Assembly: GCF_004124325.1 (NCBI RefSeq)
Contig: NZ_QBDT01000001.1
Coordinates: 4,278,001-4,342,000 of the forward strand
Source: Streptomyces sp. L2
GTDB taxonomy: Bacteria > Actinomycetota > Actinomycetes > Streptomycetales > Streptomycetaceae
Direction of reading: 5' to 3'
Length of the DNA stretch: 64,000 bases
Shown: in pieces, positions 7,791-15,672 of the stretch
How positions within the stretch are numbered: position 1 is the first letter of the stretch
Layout: every line of letters begins with the position of its first letter
Program-made: the position numbers and the translations under genes
Notes under the pieces: generated by a model
Databases searched by the model: none
Told to the model about the DNA's origin: nothing
Seen by the model: the letters and a program-made list of their open reading frames with translations, nothing else

Positions 7791-9797
7791 TCAGTCCGCG
7801 GCGTGCAGGGTGCGGCGGGCCGAGGAGGACGGCCCCTCCAGGGGACGCGTGGATCTCCGCCAGGCCCTCCCCACGAACAACGACGTGCCCAGGCACCACA
7901 GGAAGGCGGCCAGGGAGACGAACACGCTCACCGCGATCGTGGGCGCGGCGACCGCCGAGGTGACCGCCACCAGCGTGTTGGACTGGCGGAGCCTCAGGAG
8001 CCTGCGGCCGGCGTACACCTGCAGCGGTTCGATCGCCTCCTGGTGAAAGCCGTCCTTGGGCGTCTCCACGAACGCCACGATGGTCGCGATCACGGAACCG
8101 TAGAAGGTCGCCAGGCTGGTGCTGAAGATCAGCAGGAGCAGGGGCGGCAGCAGGGACGCCGCCATGCACAGGGCAGCCGTGCGCCTCGCGCCCCGGAACT
8201 CCCGGTCCGGCAGGTGGTAGCCCAGGTCGACGTGGATGCGGGCCGTGCCGTCCTCCTCGCGGTCCTCGGCCTCGACCTCGAACTGCTGCACAGCGGTGCC
8301 GGGACGCGCGCCGCGCACGGGCGTGAAGTGGACTCCCGGCGCCACCGGGGGGAAGACGGGTTCCAGCCCGTGGGGGGCGACGAACTCCAGCTGGTTGTGC
8401 AGCTCCAGGGGAAGGACGAGGGGGACCGAGACGACGGCCCGGCCGAGGCCGTCCCGGCGGACCGTGCACTCCTCCTGCTGCTCGTAGGACACCTCGGCGG
8501 GGACCCCCGGGTAGACGTCCAGCAGGGCCACGACGGGCGTGTAGCGCATCAGCTCGGCGGCGCGGTTCCTGAGCAGTTCCTCCACGTCGTCCGAGCGCCG
8601 GGTGCGATCGAGCAGATCGTGGAGTTCGTCCTCCCCGCCGAACCGGCCGAGCGAACTCAGCCGCTGGGACAGTTCGGCGCGGCCCGAGGCGCCCGAGGCG
8701 GGGCTGTCGGCGTCCAGCAGACGGCCGAGGCCCTGTGCCACGGTGCGGGCGGCGTCGGGCGCGCGGAGCACGTCCACGTTCCGGGTGCCCCGCTCGCTGA
8801 GCTTGAGGCTGTTGAGCTGGTGCCAGTTGTCCCTCGGCAGGACATCGACGAGCACGACGCCGCGGCCGGCCCGCCGGCCCTCGGTGGCGAGCGTGGTGGT
8901 GACCCGGTGCTCGGCCACCTTGCTGGACGGCAGCTCGACGCGGTGGACCCGGGTCCTGATGGTTCTCGCCGGGTGGGCCAGGTCCTCCAGCAGCCGCAGC
9001 TCGCCCCCGAGGACGGGGACGCCCCGCGCGTCGACCACCGCCGTGGCGTCCGGGGCGACCAGCGCGGTGAGGGGGGTGACCGGGTCCGGTCGTTCGGTGT
9101 AGTGGACGACGAGGTCCCGGGCGAGCAGCACGAGCCGGTTCGCCGCGGGGCCGGCGGGGGTGTAGCGGGTGAGGAGGTCGTTCAGCAGGACGACCGTGCC
9201 GTGCTCGACGTGGGCCGGGGCGTTCAGGATCTGCGCGATCGCCTCGACGATTCCGGCCAGCGCCTGGTCGTCGGCGGCCGGGGACCCGGCGGCCACCTCG
9301 GCGGCGGCCCGGCCCGCCGCTTCGGCGTACCCGGCGACGAGCGAGGCGTGGGCGAACGCCGTGAGCCGCTCGGCCGCCAGGCGGGGACGGCAGGCAGACA
9401 GATGCCGGATCTCGTTCACGTACCAGGTGAGCCGGTCCGTGCGCAGCGGCTCCAGCGGCTGGTTGTAGTAGGTGGCCGCGATGCGGTGCGCCTGCCGGTG
9501 GAGTTCGGGCCGCTCGGTCCGCATGCGCTCGTGCAGCGCGACGCGGAGGACGGAGCGGATGCCGTACTGTCTCTCGCCGGACGGTCCCGCCGGGAAGGGG
9601 ACCCGGTCCTTGACGACGAAGGGCGTGGAGAATACCCCTTCGGGCGTGACGGCGACGGCGAGATCGGCCGCTGTGTGGGCGACGAGGCCCACCGTGAACC
9701 ACTGGTGCACGGAGAGTGCCTCCAGCAGCAGCGCCTTGGGCGGGGGCAGCTCGTCGAAGCGGGCCAGGGCCTGTCGCGTGGCGGGGTCCCGCGTCAT
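7791..9797 (-). CDS. Large membrane-associated protein, third gene of an NTPase cassette
   Basis: Not recognised. The 668-residue protein opens with a mostly alpha-helical N-terminal half (about residues 1-230, rich in RxAAxA helices; LLLEALSVHQWFTVGLVAHTAA). A mixed alpha/beta middle follows, with a possible beta-sandwich region at about 440-540. The C-terminus (about 545-650) has four hydrophobic segments (AALCMAASLLPPLLLLIF, FYGSVIATIVAFV, LVAVTSAVAAPTIAVSVFV, AFLWCLGTSLFVG). The protein thus sits at the membrane by its C-terminal end. ATG 9797 overlaps the stop of the P-loop NTPase gene by four bases, so the two are translationally coupled and presumably made in fixed ratio. No catalytic motif was recognised. 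With the upstream NTPase and single-pass protein it forms a compact cassette that may be accessory DNA. Confidence 0.75.
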   Translation of the reverse strand: MTRDPATRQALARFDELPPPKALLLEALSVHQWFTVGLVAHTAADLAVAVTPEGVFSTPFVVKDRVPFPAGPSGERQYGIRSVLRVALHERMRTERPELHRQAHRIAATYYNQPLEPLRTDRLTWYVNEIRHLSACRPRLAAERLTAFAHASLVAGYAEAAGRAAAEVAAGSPAADDQALAGIVEAIAQILNAPAHVEHGTVVLLNDLLTRYTPAGPAANRLVLLARDLVVHYTERPDPVTPLTALVAPDATAVVDARGVPVLGGELRLLEDLAHPARTIRTRVHRVELPSSKVAEHRVTTTLATEGRRAGRGVVLVDVLPRDNWHQLNSLKLSERGTRNVDVLRAPDAARTVAQGLGRLLDADSPASGASGRAELSQRLSSLGRFGGEDELHDLLDRTRRSDDVEELLRNRAAELMRYTPVVALLDVYPGVPAEVSYEQQEECTVRRDGLGRAVVSVPLVLPLELHNQLEFVAPHGLEPVFPPVAPGVHFTPVRGARPGTAVQQFEVEAEDREEDGTARIHVDLGYHLPDREFRGARRTAALCMAASLLPPLLLLIFSTSLATFYGSVIATIVAFVETPKDGFHQEAIEPLQVYAGRRLLRLRQSNTLVAVTSAVAAPTIAVSVFVSLAAFLWCLGTSLFVGRAWRRSTRPLEGPSSSARRTLHAAD

Positions 9798-10612
9798 GCC
9801 TCACCGTCCTGGTCGCCCCCGGCGCCGGCCGGCTCCGGCTCTATGTGGCAGGCGAAGAACGCGGCGAGCAGTCCCGGCACGCCGCCGTGCGCCTGCTGGA
9901 TCGTCACGGCCTTGTCCTGGAGGCTGGCCAGGCCGAGCGTCTCGATCCAGTCGTGCACGGCGCCCACGTCGAACGGCGGCAGCACCATCGTGTGCACGGC
10001 ACGGGAGTACGGACGGGACAGGCTGGGCAGCTCCCGTCCGGCGACGAACACGCTGGCCTCGGGGCGGGTCAGCAGGTTCGGCAGCAGCTTCCGGCCGAGC
10101 CACTGCCGCATCGGCTGGGCGCACGCCTCGAAGGAGTCCAGGCAGATCACCGGCCTGCGCGAGTCGCTCATCAGGTTGTCCAGCAGGGCGTCGCTCAGCG
10201 CGTCGGTCTGTAATCCGCGGTCCTCGCTCTGGGTGAGCAGCTGTATCGCGGAGTTCCGGGCCCGTACGTTGCTGAGACTGACCTGGGTGGAGGCGGACTG
10301 CTCCGCGAACCGGTCCCGCGTGGTGCGGTAGCTCGGCACGTCGACGCGCTGGCTGCGCGCCTGCATCGCCAGTGCCTCCAGCACGTCCCGCTCCGTGGCG
10401 ACGCGTGACAGGTCGACGAAGTAGACACCCTGGTCACCGTGGCGCTCGTAGATCTCCAGGAGCAGGGACGACTTGCCGATGTCCCCGGGCCCCTCGAAGA
10501 ACATCGCCTGCCGGTCCTCGCCCCGGTGCGCGTCCCGTGCCGTGAGGCGTGCCACGCGCGCCAGTTGGTCGGCACGGTCGATGTGCCGGTGCTCTTCCCC
10601 CGGTTCGGGCAC
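9794..10612 (-). CDS. P-loop NTPase (AAA/STAND-like), second gene of the cassette
   Basis: A 272-residue NTPase. Walker A is FFEGPGDIGKSSLLL (about residues 38-52, lysine and serine present) and Walker B is the hydrophobic strand RPVICLDSFE (about 152-161). A candidate sensor-like arginine lies in FVAGRE and a winged-helix-like C-terminal part follows. The look is that of AAA-ATPase/STAND modules such as NACHT-like or orc-type ATPases without an effector domain of their own. GTG 10612 is chosen because a GGGGAG sequence lies just upstream and the Walker region then begins at the usual distance. It is 76 bases after the small membrane protein and overlaps the next gene by ATGA. Substrate and role unknown; context suggests energy-dependent signalling or assembly at the membrane. 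Confidence 0.8.
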   Translation of the reverse strand: MPEPGEEHRHIDRADQLARVARLTARDAHRGEDRQAMFFEGPGDIGKSSLLLEIYERHGDQGVYFVDLSRVATERDVLEALAMQARSQRVDVPSYRTTRDRFAEQSASTQVSLSNVRARNSAIQLLTQSEDRGLQTDALSDALLDNLMSDSRRPVICLDSFEACAQPMRQWLGRKLLPNLLTRPEASVFVAGRELPSLSRPYSRAVHTMVLPPFDVGAVHDWIETLGLASLQDKAVTIQQAHGGVPGLLAAFFACHIEPEPAGAGGDQDGEA

Positions 10613-10688
10613 CCGGTCTCCCCGTCCCCTGATCTGCTTCGTCCCGTCGATCCCTCATGCCGTCGCGCGGTGGCGCGGCGGCGATGTG

Positions 10689-11093
10689 TCACGGCGTCGT
10701 GCGGTCCGGCTCGGTGTCCTCCTGGCCTCCCGGCGTCCCGGGGCCGCCGGAAGCGCCGGGGTTTCCGCGGGCGGGCGGGATCACGGGCTGGATGCTTCCG
10801 TCGTCGGGCAGGATCTGCACGGTGCTGTCGGTCAGCTTGGTCCTCTTGAGGGACATTTTCGCGCTCTTCACCGACACCAGGTGCGAGCGCTTGGCCTTGT
10901 ATCCGTCCGTCTGAAGGGTCTGGTCGGCCAGCGGTGCGGGCTCCTGACCCCCCTTCACGTCCGCGCGCATGCCCATGCCCTGGAAGGACGCGCTCTTCAG
11001 CGAGCCGCGCCGCAGGCCGAGGACGATCAGCGCGACGACGGCCACCACGATGACGGCGACGATGACCAGTTGAGTGGGACTCAGTTCTGCCAT
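10689..11093 (-). CDS. Small single-pass membrane protein, first gene of the NTPase cassette
   Basis: A 134-residue protein with an N-out type single membrane segment (residues 5-26, LSPTQLVIVAVIVVAVVALIVL). A short basic segment and a soluble beta-rich tail follow (SFQGMGMRADVKGG, SVKSAKMSLKRTKLTDSTVQILPDD), then a Gly/Pro-rich disordered C-terminus. No enzyme motif is seen. Its position as first gene, directly upstream of a P-loop NTPase and a polytopic protein, suggests a membrane anchor or sensor for them. The start is ATG 11093; a bulky intergenic region (11094-11206) separates it from the GNAT gene. Not recognised as a named family. Confidence 0.75.
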   Translation of the reverse strand: MAELSPTQLVIVAVIVVAVVALIVLGLRRGSLKSASFQGMGMRADVKGGQEPAPLADQTLQTDGYKAKRSHLVSVKSAKMSLKRTKLTDSTVQILPDDGSIQPVIPPARGNPGASGGPGTPGGQEDTEPDRTTP

Positions 11094-11206
11094 GGACCGG
11101 ATGCCTCCCCCCGCCGCCACGGTGCTGACGGCATGGGAGAACAGTCCCACAAAAGCTGCTTTCGGGGGAGAGGTGAGCGAAACGGCGTATGACCGCACCT
11201 CACACC

Positions 11207-11665
11207 TCACACCTCCCGCACCCCCACCGGCTGCTCCCCGCTCAGCTCGCCGGTTCGGCGGAAGCCCTGTCGGAGGTAGAACGCCTCGGGTCCGTCGGGC
11301 CCCGGGTGCCAGGTGACGTACATCTGGGGGGTGCCCCGGCGGCGGAGTTCGTTCGCGACCGCTTCGACGGCGAAGCGGCCGTACCCGCGGCCCTGTTCCT
11401 CCGCGGCGATGTTCAGGCGCCACAGGCCGGAGCGGCGGACGCTGCCGTCGCCGTGCCAGTCGATGTCGAGGAAGGCCATCAGGAAGCCGACCGGACGGTC
11501 CCCGTCGAGGATCAGGCGGGGCCAGGCGACGCCGGCGGGATGGACGTACGCCTCGGCCAGGGAGTGGGTGACGGGTTCCACCGCGTGTTCCTGGTCGGGG
11601 CGGATGCGAATGCGAACGGCGGACTCGAAGTTGTACGGCGTGATTTCTTCCAGACGGGGTGACAT
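11207..11665 (-). CDS. GNAT-family N-acetyltransferase
   Basis: A 152-residue acetyltransferase. The acetyl-CoA pyrophosphate-binding motif is EEQGRGYGRFAVEAV (about residues 88-102, matching the Q/R-x-x-G-x-G/A pattern), preceded by the beta-4 strand GLWRLNIA and followed by YLRQGFRRTGE, the conserved C-terminal Tyr-containing element. It resembles diamine/spermidine acetyltransferase-type GNATs (DIDWHGDGSVRRSGLW), though the acceptor cannot be fixed from sequence. ATG 11665; single gene on the minus strand between the NTPase cassette and the flavin reductase. Confidence 0.88.
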   Translation of the reverse strand: MSPRLEEITPYNFESAVRIRIRPDQEHAVEPVTHSLAEAYVHPAGVAWPRLILDGDRPVGFLMAFLDIDWHGDGSVRRSGLWRLNIAAEEQGRGYGRFAVEAVANELRRRGTPQMYVTWHPGPDGPEAFYLRQGFRRTGELSGEQPVGVREV

Positions 11666-11749
11666 CCCGGCACCGTAGGACGCCGTTCACGATTTCGCGG
11701 CGGAATTCGTCGTGGCCCGCCAGACAGTCGACGGGGGCCCGATGGGAAT

Positions 11750-12322
11750 TCAGCCCAACTGCCGGTAACGGCCCCGGAAATAGAGAAGCGGACCGCCGTC
11801 GGCGTTCGGCACGTGCGCGGTGAGGACGCGGCCGATGACGAGCGTGTGGTCGCCCGCCGTCACCCGCTGCTCGGTCCTGCACTCCAGCGTGGCCAGCGCG
11901 CCGTCCACCAGCGGGGCCCCGGACACCTCGCCCCGGGCGTACGGGATGTCGGCGAACAGCAGCCGGTCGCTGACGCGGCCCTTCATGGCGAAACGGCCGG
12001 CGATGTGCCGCTGGCTCTCGGTGAGGACCGAGACCGCCCACAGCGGCTGCTCGGCGAGGAGGTCGTCCATGCGGGACCCCTCGCGCAGGCTGACCAGCAC
12101 CAACGGCGGGTCGAGCGAGACCGACACGAACGCGGTCGCGGTCATGCCGACGTCCTCCGTGGCGGGTGCGCCGGGGTCGTCCGGGTCCAGCGGCGGTTCC
12201 TGCGCGGTCACCAGGACGACGCCGTCGGCCAGCCGGGACATCGCGGCCCGGAACTCGTCGTTGCTCACCCCCTCAGCATGCCCGGAAGCGGCGGTGGCGG
12301 TGGGTGAGGGGGTCTTCAGCAC
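11750..12322 (-). CDS. Flavin reductase-like FMN-binding domain protein
   Basis: A flavin:NAD(P)H reductase-like split-barrel protein. Motifs: SRLADGVVLVTA at the N-terminal strand, GMTATAFVSVSLDPPLVLVSL (the FMN phosphate-binding segment), VSVLTESQRHIAGRFA, and C-terminal GDHTLVIGRV followed by LLYFRGRYRQL. Such proteins usually supply reduced flavin to a partner monooxygenase, but no partner lies next to it. GTG 12322 is used; GTG 12268 (starting SNDEFRAA) is an equally plausible start and has a better-placed purine-rich stretch. Length is about 172-190 residues, normal for the family. Confidence 0.85.
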   Translation of the reverse strand: MLKTPSPTATAASGHAEGVSNDEFRAAMSRLADGVVLVTAQEPPLDPDDPGAPATEDVGMTATAFVSVSLDPPLVLVSLREGSRMDDLLAEQPLWAVSVLTESQRHIAGRFAMKGRVSDRLLFADIPYARGEVSGAPLVDGALATLECRTEQRVTAGDHTLVIGRVLTAHVPNADGGPLLYFRGRYRQLG

Positions 12323-12779
12323 GCCGGAAACGCTAGTCGCCGCCCCTCGCGGCCGGCATCGGGCCTCCGGCCGAACCGTGGCCCGGGCCCGGGACCTAGG
12401 ACCCCGGGCGGGGCCGCGGCCAGGCACCGGACCAGGACCCGGGACCAGGCTCCGACCAGGGCCCCGGACGGACCCGGACGGACGTGAACCACTTCCCCCC
12501 GGCACCGATCGTGCATGATGTGCGCACACCCACAAACATTGCTTTCGGTAAACGCACAGGGAAAACGCGGAAACTCCACTCAATTGTTCACGTTCCCCTG
12601 TGACTTGAGTCACAAGGGGCAGGAATTGTTGACCCTGTGTACCGAGTGGGCAGCGCGCTGTGATTCAGTGGCGGAGGACCTGTAGGACGACCAAGAGAGA
12701 ACCACCGTAGAGACAGCGCCGAAGAGAAGCGCCGAAGACAACCCTTGATTCGCTGCGAGGTCTCGGGGGGAGGGCGAGC
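12323..12779. promoter_or_regulatory. cdgB upstream region with a dyad at 12595-12619
   Basis: This 457-base non-coding stretch lies between the divergent flavin reductase and cdgB. Its left part (12360-12490) is a low-complexity CCGGACCAGG-type repeat. At 12599-12614 is a near-perfect palindrome, TGTGACTTGAGTCACA, extended by CCCC and GGGG outside (12595-12619). It resembles the inverted GTNAC half-sites bound by BldD, the known repressor of cdgB in S. coelicolor, but the half-site spacing here is 4 rather than the usual 5, so I do not call it a BldD box. No clear -10/-35 was identified. Confidence 0.5.
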
Positions 12780-14435
12780 ATGGAGACCGAGTCGGAGCCG
12801 TACGTCCGCCTTGCGTCCCTGCGACAGCTGCACCAGGTCATGGCCGACATGAACACGGCCCGCAGCCTCGCGGACACACTGCAGACCGTCGCCGACGGCG
12901 CGGTGACCGCCCTCGGGTACGAGATGGCGGCCGTGAACCTCGTCCGCCCCGACGGCGACCTCGTCGTCGCCGCCTTCTCCGGCAACTCGGCCGCCGAGTC
13001 CCTGATCACCGGCCGGGCCGGCTCCCGCGACTCCTGGGACCGGCGGCTCGCGATGGGCGAGCGCTGGGGCGACCTGGTGTTCATACCCCACACCGAGGGC
13101 TGGGTCCTCGACGACGACGACGTCCCGCAGTGGTACACCGACGGCCCCGCGCCCCGCTTCGAGGACGAGTGGCACCCCTCCGACCGGCTGTTCGCGCCGA
13201 TGTACACCCCCGGCGTGCAGGGCGGCGGCAGCGGCGAACTCCTCGGGGTCATCTCCGTGGACCGGCCGCGCAACGGCCGCCGGCCCGGGGCCTGGGGCCG
13301 CGAGGCCCTCCAGATGTACGCCTTCCAGGCCGCCATCGCGATCAGCAACGCCCGGCTGCGCTCCAACATGCAGCGCGCCCTGGTCCGCCTGGAGCGCGAG
13401 CAGCAGGCGCTGCGGGCCAGTGAGGAATCCTTCCGCCAGGCGTTCGAGTACGCCCCCTCCGGCATGGCCATCGCCGAGATGGGAGGCGACCAGCACGGCC
13501 GCATCCTGCGCACCAACGACGCCCTGTGCCGCCTGCTGGGCCGCCCCGCCTCCGCGATGCGCCGCTACTCCTTCTCCGACCTCGTCCACCCCGAGGACAT
13601 CGGTACCCTCCTGCGGACCTCCGCCGAGGGTGGCCGCGCCGAGCTGCGCCTCGGCCGCCGCGACGGCAGCTACGTCTGGGTGTCGCTGCGCAACTCCGTC
13701 GTCGCCGACGCCGCCGACGGGCCCCGCTTCCTGCTCACCCACGTCGAGGACATCGAGGAGCGCAAGCGCCGCGAGCTGCAGCTCGCCCACCGCGCCTCCC
13801 ACGACTCCCTCACCGGCCTGCCGAACTCCGCCGAGCTGCGCTCCCGGCTTTCCGCCCGGCTGTGCCACCGCCCGGCGCACGCCGGCGCGCTGGAGTCCCT
13901 GGACGCGGCCTACGGCCACCCCGCCTACGACACCCCCACCGCGCACGGCTTCGACTTCGCGCCGGGTGCGGAGGCGTACGACGGCTTCGACCACCACGTC
14001 CACACCGTCGCCCCCGAGGAGGGCCACGACGACGGCGCCAAGGGGCTCGCCGTCCTCTTCTGCGACCTGGACGGCTTCAAGTCGATCAACGACCGGTTCG
14101 GGCACAACGCGGGCGACGCCGTCCTCATCGAGGTCGCCCGGCGCCTGACCCGGGGGGTCCGCGACGGCGATACGGTGGCCCGGCTCGGCGGCGACGAGTT
14201 CGTGATCCTCGCCAACGGCCTCGGCAAGGCCGACGCCCAGGACCTCGCCGTACGCCTGCGCAACGAGATCATCCAGCCGATCCGCGCCGAGGGCCGGGCC
14301 GTCCGGGTGGGCGCCAGCTTCGGCATCGGCTGGGCGCACTGCGGCATGACGGCGGACGAAGTCCTGAAATCGGCCGACGAGCGGATGTACGTCGAGAAAC
14401 GATCTCGTCCCAAACAGCACCGGCGCGCGGGCTGA
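12780..14435 (+). CDS. cdgB: Diguanylate cyclase CdgB (GAF-PAS-GGDEF)
   Basis: Synthesises cyclic di-GMP, which in Streptomyces locks BldD and so holds vegetative growth against sporulation. Order: an N-terminal helical segment and GAF domain (about residues 10-195), PAS/PAC (about 212-330, SFRQAFEYAPSGMAI ... HVEDIEERKRRELQLAH), then GGDEF (about 340-545). The active-site motif RLGGDEF is intact, and the RxxD inhibitory I-site (RDGD) lies five residues before it, so product inhibition is expected. The GGDEF domain has a loop insertion of about 50 residues after SARL. Length 551 aa, domain order and genomic place match S. coelicolor CdgB (SCO4281 from memory). ATG 12780 follows a GGGGGGAGG ribosome-binding site. 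Confidence 0.95.
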   Translation: METESEPYVRLASLRQLHQVMADMNTARSLADTLQTVADGAVTALGYEMAAVNLVRPDGDLVVAAFSGNSAAESLITGRAGSRDSWDRRLAMGERWGDLVFIPHTEGWVLDDDDVPQWYTDGPAPRFEDEWHPSDRLFAPMYTPGVQGGGSGELLGVISVDRPRNGRRPGAWGREALQMYAFQAAIAISNARLRSNMQRALVRLEREQQALRASEESFRQAFEYAPSGMAIAEMGGDQHGRILRTNDALCRLLGRPASAMRRYSFSDLVHPEDIGTLLRTSAEGGRAELRLGRRDGSYVWVSLRNSVVADAADGPRFLLTHVEDIEERKRRELQLAHRASHDSLTGLPNSAELRSRLSARLCHRPAHAGALESLDAAYGHPAYDTPTAHGFDFAPGAEAYDGFDHHVHTVAPEEGHDDGAKGLAVLFCDLDGFKSINDRFGHNAGDAVLIEVARRLTRGVRDGDTVARLGGDEFVILANGLGKADAQDLAVRLRNEIIQPIRAEGRAVRVGASFGIGWAHCGMTADEVLKSADERMYVEKRSRPKQHRRAG

Positions 14436-14564
14436 GCGGCAGGTCAGCGGACCGATAGCGGACTCGTGCGATCCGGGTCACCCGTTTGGGGGTGCGGGAG
14501 CGGGTAGGCTCGCCATTCCACACCTGTTACCGCATCCGCCCGCAGCTGCTGAGGAGACCAAGGG

Positions 14565-15533
14565 ATGACGCCCGGCGACAACGGCCCGAGCACGCCCGAG
14601 GACGACGACCCGTTCGGCTATCTGTACGCCGACGGCCAGGCCAGGGGAGCACAGCCGCCGTCCGGCGGTTACGGCTACCCGAACGCGGTCAGCAGGGTGC
14701 GCACCGTCGGCGAACGCCAGTACGGCCAGCAGCAGCCCGCGTACGGCCAGCAGCAGGGCATTCCGCAGCAGCAGGGCGCGCACGGCCCGCAGGGCGGCCC
14801 CGGCGGCTACAACCAGCCGAACGCCTACTACCAGGCCCCGGAGACCCTCCCGGGCGGCGCCCCGACCGCCCGCACCCCCATGCAGCCCGGCGGCGGCACC
14901 GGCCGGCGCGGCCCGAACACCAAGGGCCTGCTGATCGGCGCGGTCGCGGTGGTCGCCGCCGTCGTCATCGGCATCAGCATCGCGATGCTCAACGGCAACT
15001 CGGACAACGACAAGGCCAGCGGCCAGGTCGCCCCCAACCCGACCCAGTCCCAGAGCAGCGAACCGAGCCCGTCGGGCAGCAGCCAGGCGGCCGGGGCGCT
15101 GCCGAAGGTCGACGGCTCCAACAAGGTGCTCCAGCTGGCCGGCGGCGCCTCGGTCGCCTCGGACGTCACCGGGGCGCGCTCCGCCGACGGCAGCTACGTG
15201 GGCAACCTCAACCAGGTCGGCTCGTCGGTCACCTGGACGGTCGACAACATCCCCGACGACGGCCCGTACACCCTCTTCGTGAACTACAGCGTGCCCGGCC
15301 AGGACCAGTCGATGACGGTCACCGTCAACGGCAAGCCCTTCGGCAGCAAGCTGAGCCTGCAGAACTACGCGCACGCCAAGGACGGCGACTTCACCAAGGG
15401 CTGGACCAACTCCTATGTGTGGCCCACCCTCCAGAAGGGCCACAACACGATCTCCGTGTCCTGCCAGGCCGGCGACAAGTGCAATGTGCTGATCGACCAG
15501 ATGTGGCTTAAGAAGGGCCAGGTCAAGGACTGA
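14565..15533 (+). CDS. Membrane-anchored carbohydrate-binding (CBM35/CBM6-like) protein
   Basis: A 322-residue surface protein. Residues about 1-125 are a disordered Gln/Gly/Pro/Tyr-rich cytoplasmic part with repeated YGQQQ units. A membrane helix follows (about 126-146, GLLIGAVAVVAAVVIGISIAM), then a Ser/Pro linker and a C-terminal beta-sandwich (about 185-320) resembling CBM35/CBM6: VTWTVDNIPDDGPYTLFVNYS, QSMTVTVNGKP, NTISVSC...CNVLIDQMWL. No catalytic residues are present, so it probably binds cell-wall or extracellular glycans. Start ATG 14565 has GAGGAGACCAAGG upstream. Single-gene unit downstream of cdgB. Confidence 0.82.
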   Translation: MTPGDNGPSTPEDDDPFGYLYADGQARGAQPPSGGYGYPNAVSRVRTVGERQYGQQQPAYGQQQGIPQQQGAHGPQGGPGGYNQPNAYYQAPETLPGGAPTARTPMQPGGGTGRRGPNTKGLLIGAVAVVAAVVIGISIAMLNGNSDNDKASGQVAPNPTQSQSSEPSPSGSSQAAGALPKVDGSNKVLQLAGGASVASDVTGARSADGSYVGNLNQVGSSVTWTVDNIPDDGPYTLFVNYSVPGQDQSMTVTVNGKPFGSKLSLQNYAHAKDGDFTKGWTNSYVWPTLQKGHNTISVSCQAGDKCNVLIDQMWLKKGQVKD

Positions 15534-15568
15534 TCAGGGGGCAGGCGGTGATCAAGGGCTCCGGGCCA

Positions 15569-15672
15569 CGCCGACCTCCCCGGTCAGCGCGCCCCGCTGA
15601 CGCCGACCTCCCCGGTCAGCGCGCCCCGCTGACGCCGACCTCCCGGGTCAGCGCGCCCCGCTGACGCCGACC
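15569..15672. repeat. 32-bp tandem repeat, three copies plus partial, at the pfkB 3' end
   Basis: Units begin at 15569, 15601, 15633 and 15665 (period 32), nearly identical. The copy at 15633-15664 contains the last codons and stop of the PfkB-kinase gene; the copies beyond it repeat that 3' end outside the gene, so the C-terminal GVSGAR coding is duplicated downstream. 32 is not a multiple of three, so extra copies would not extend the protein. Confidence 0.9.

Noticed and set aside
7803..10331. A plus-strand open frame of 842 codons opposite the NTPase cassette
   Set aside because: Its translation is Gly/Arg/Asp-rich without motifs, while the minus strand shows Walker motifs and membrane segments.
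12599..12614. BldD box upstream of cdgB
   Set aside because: The half-sites are separated by 4 bases, not the 5 of the published consensus; kept as an unnamed dyad.
15569..15672. CRISPR or attachment site at the 32-bp repeats
   Set aside because: No spacers, no integrase or tRNA gene; they simply repeat the end of the kinase gene.
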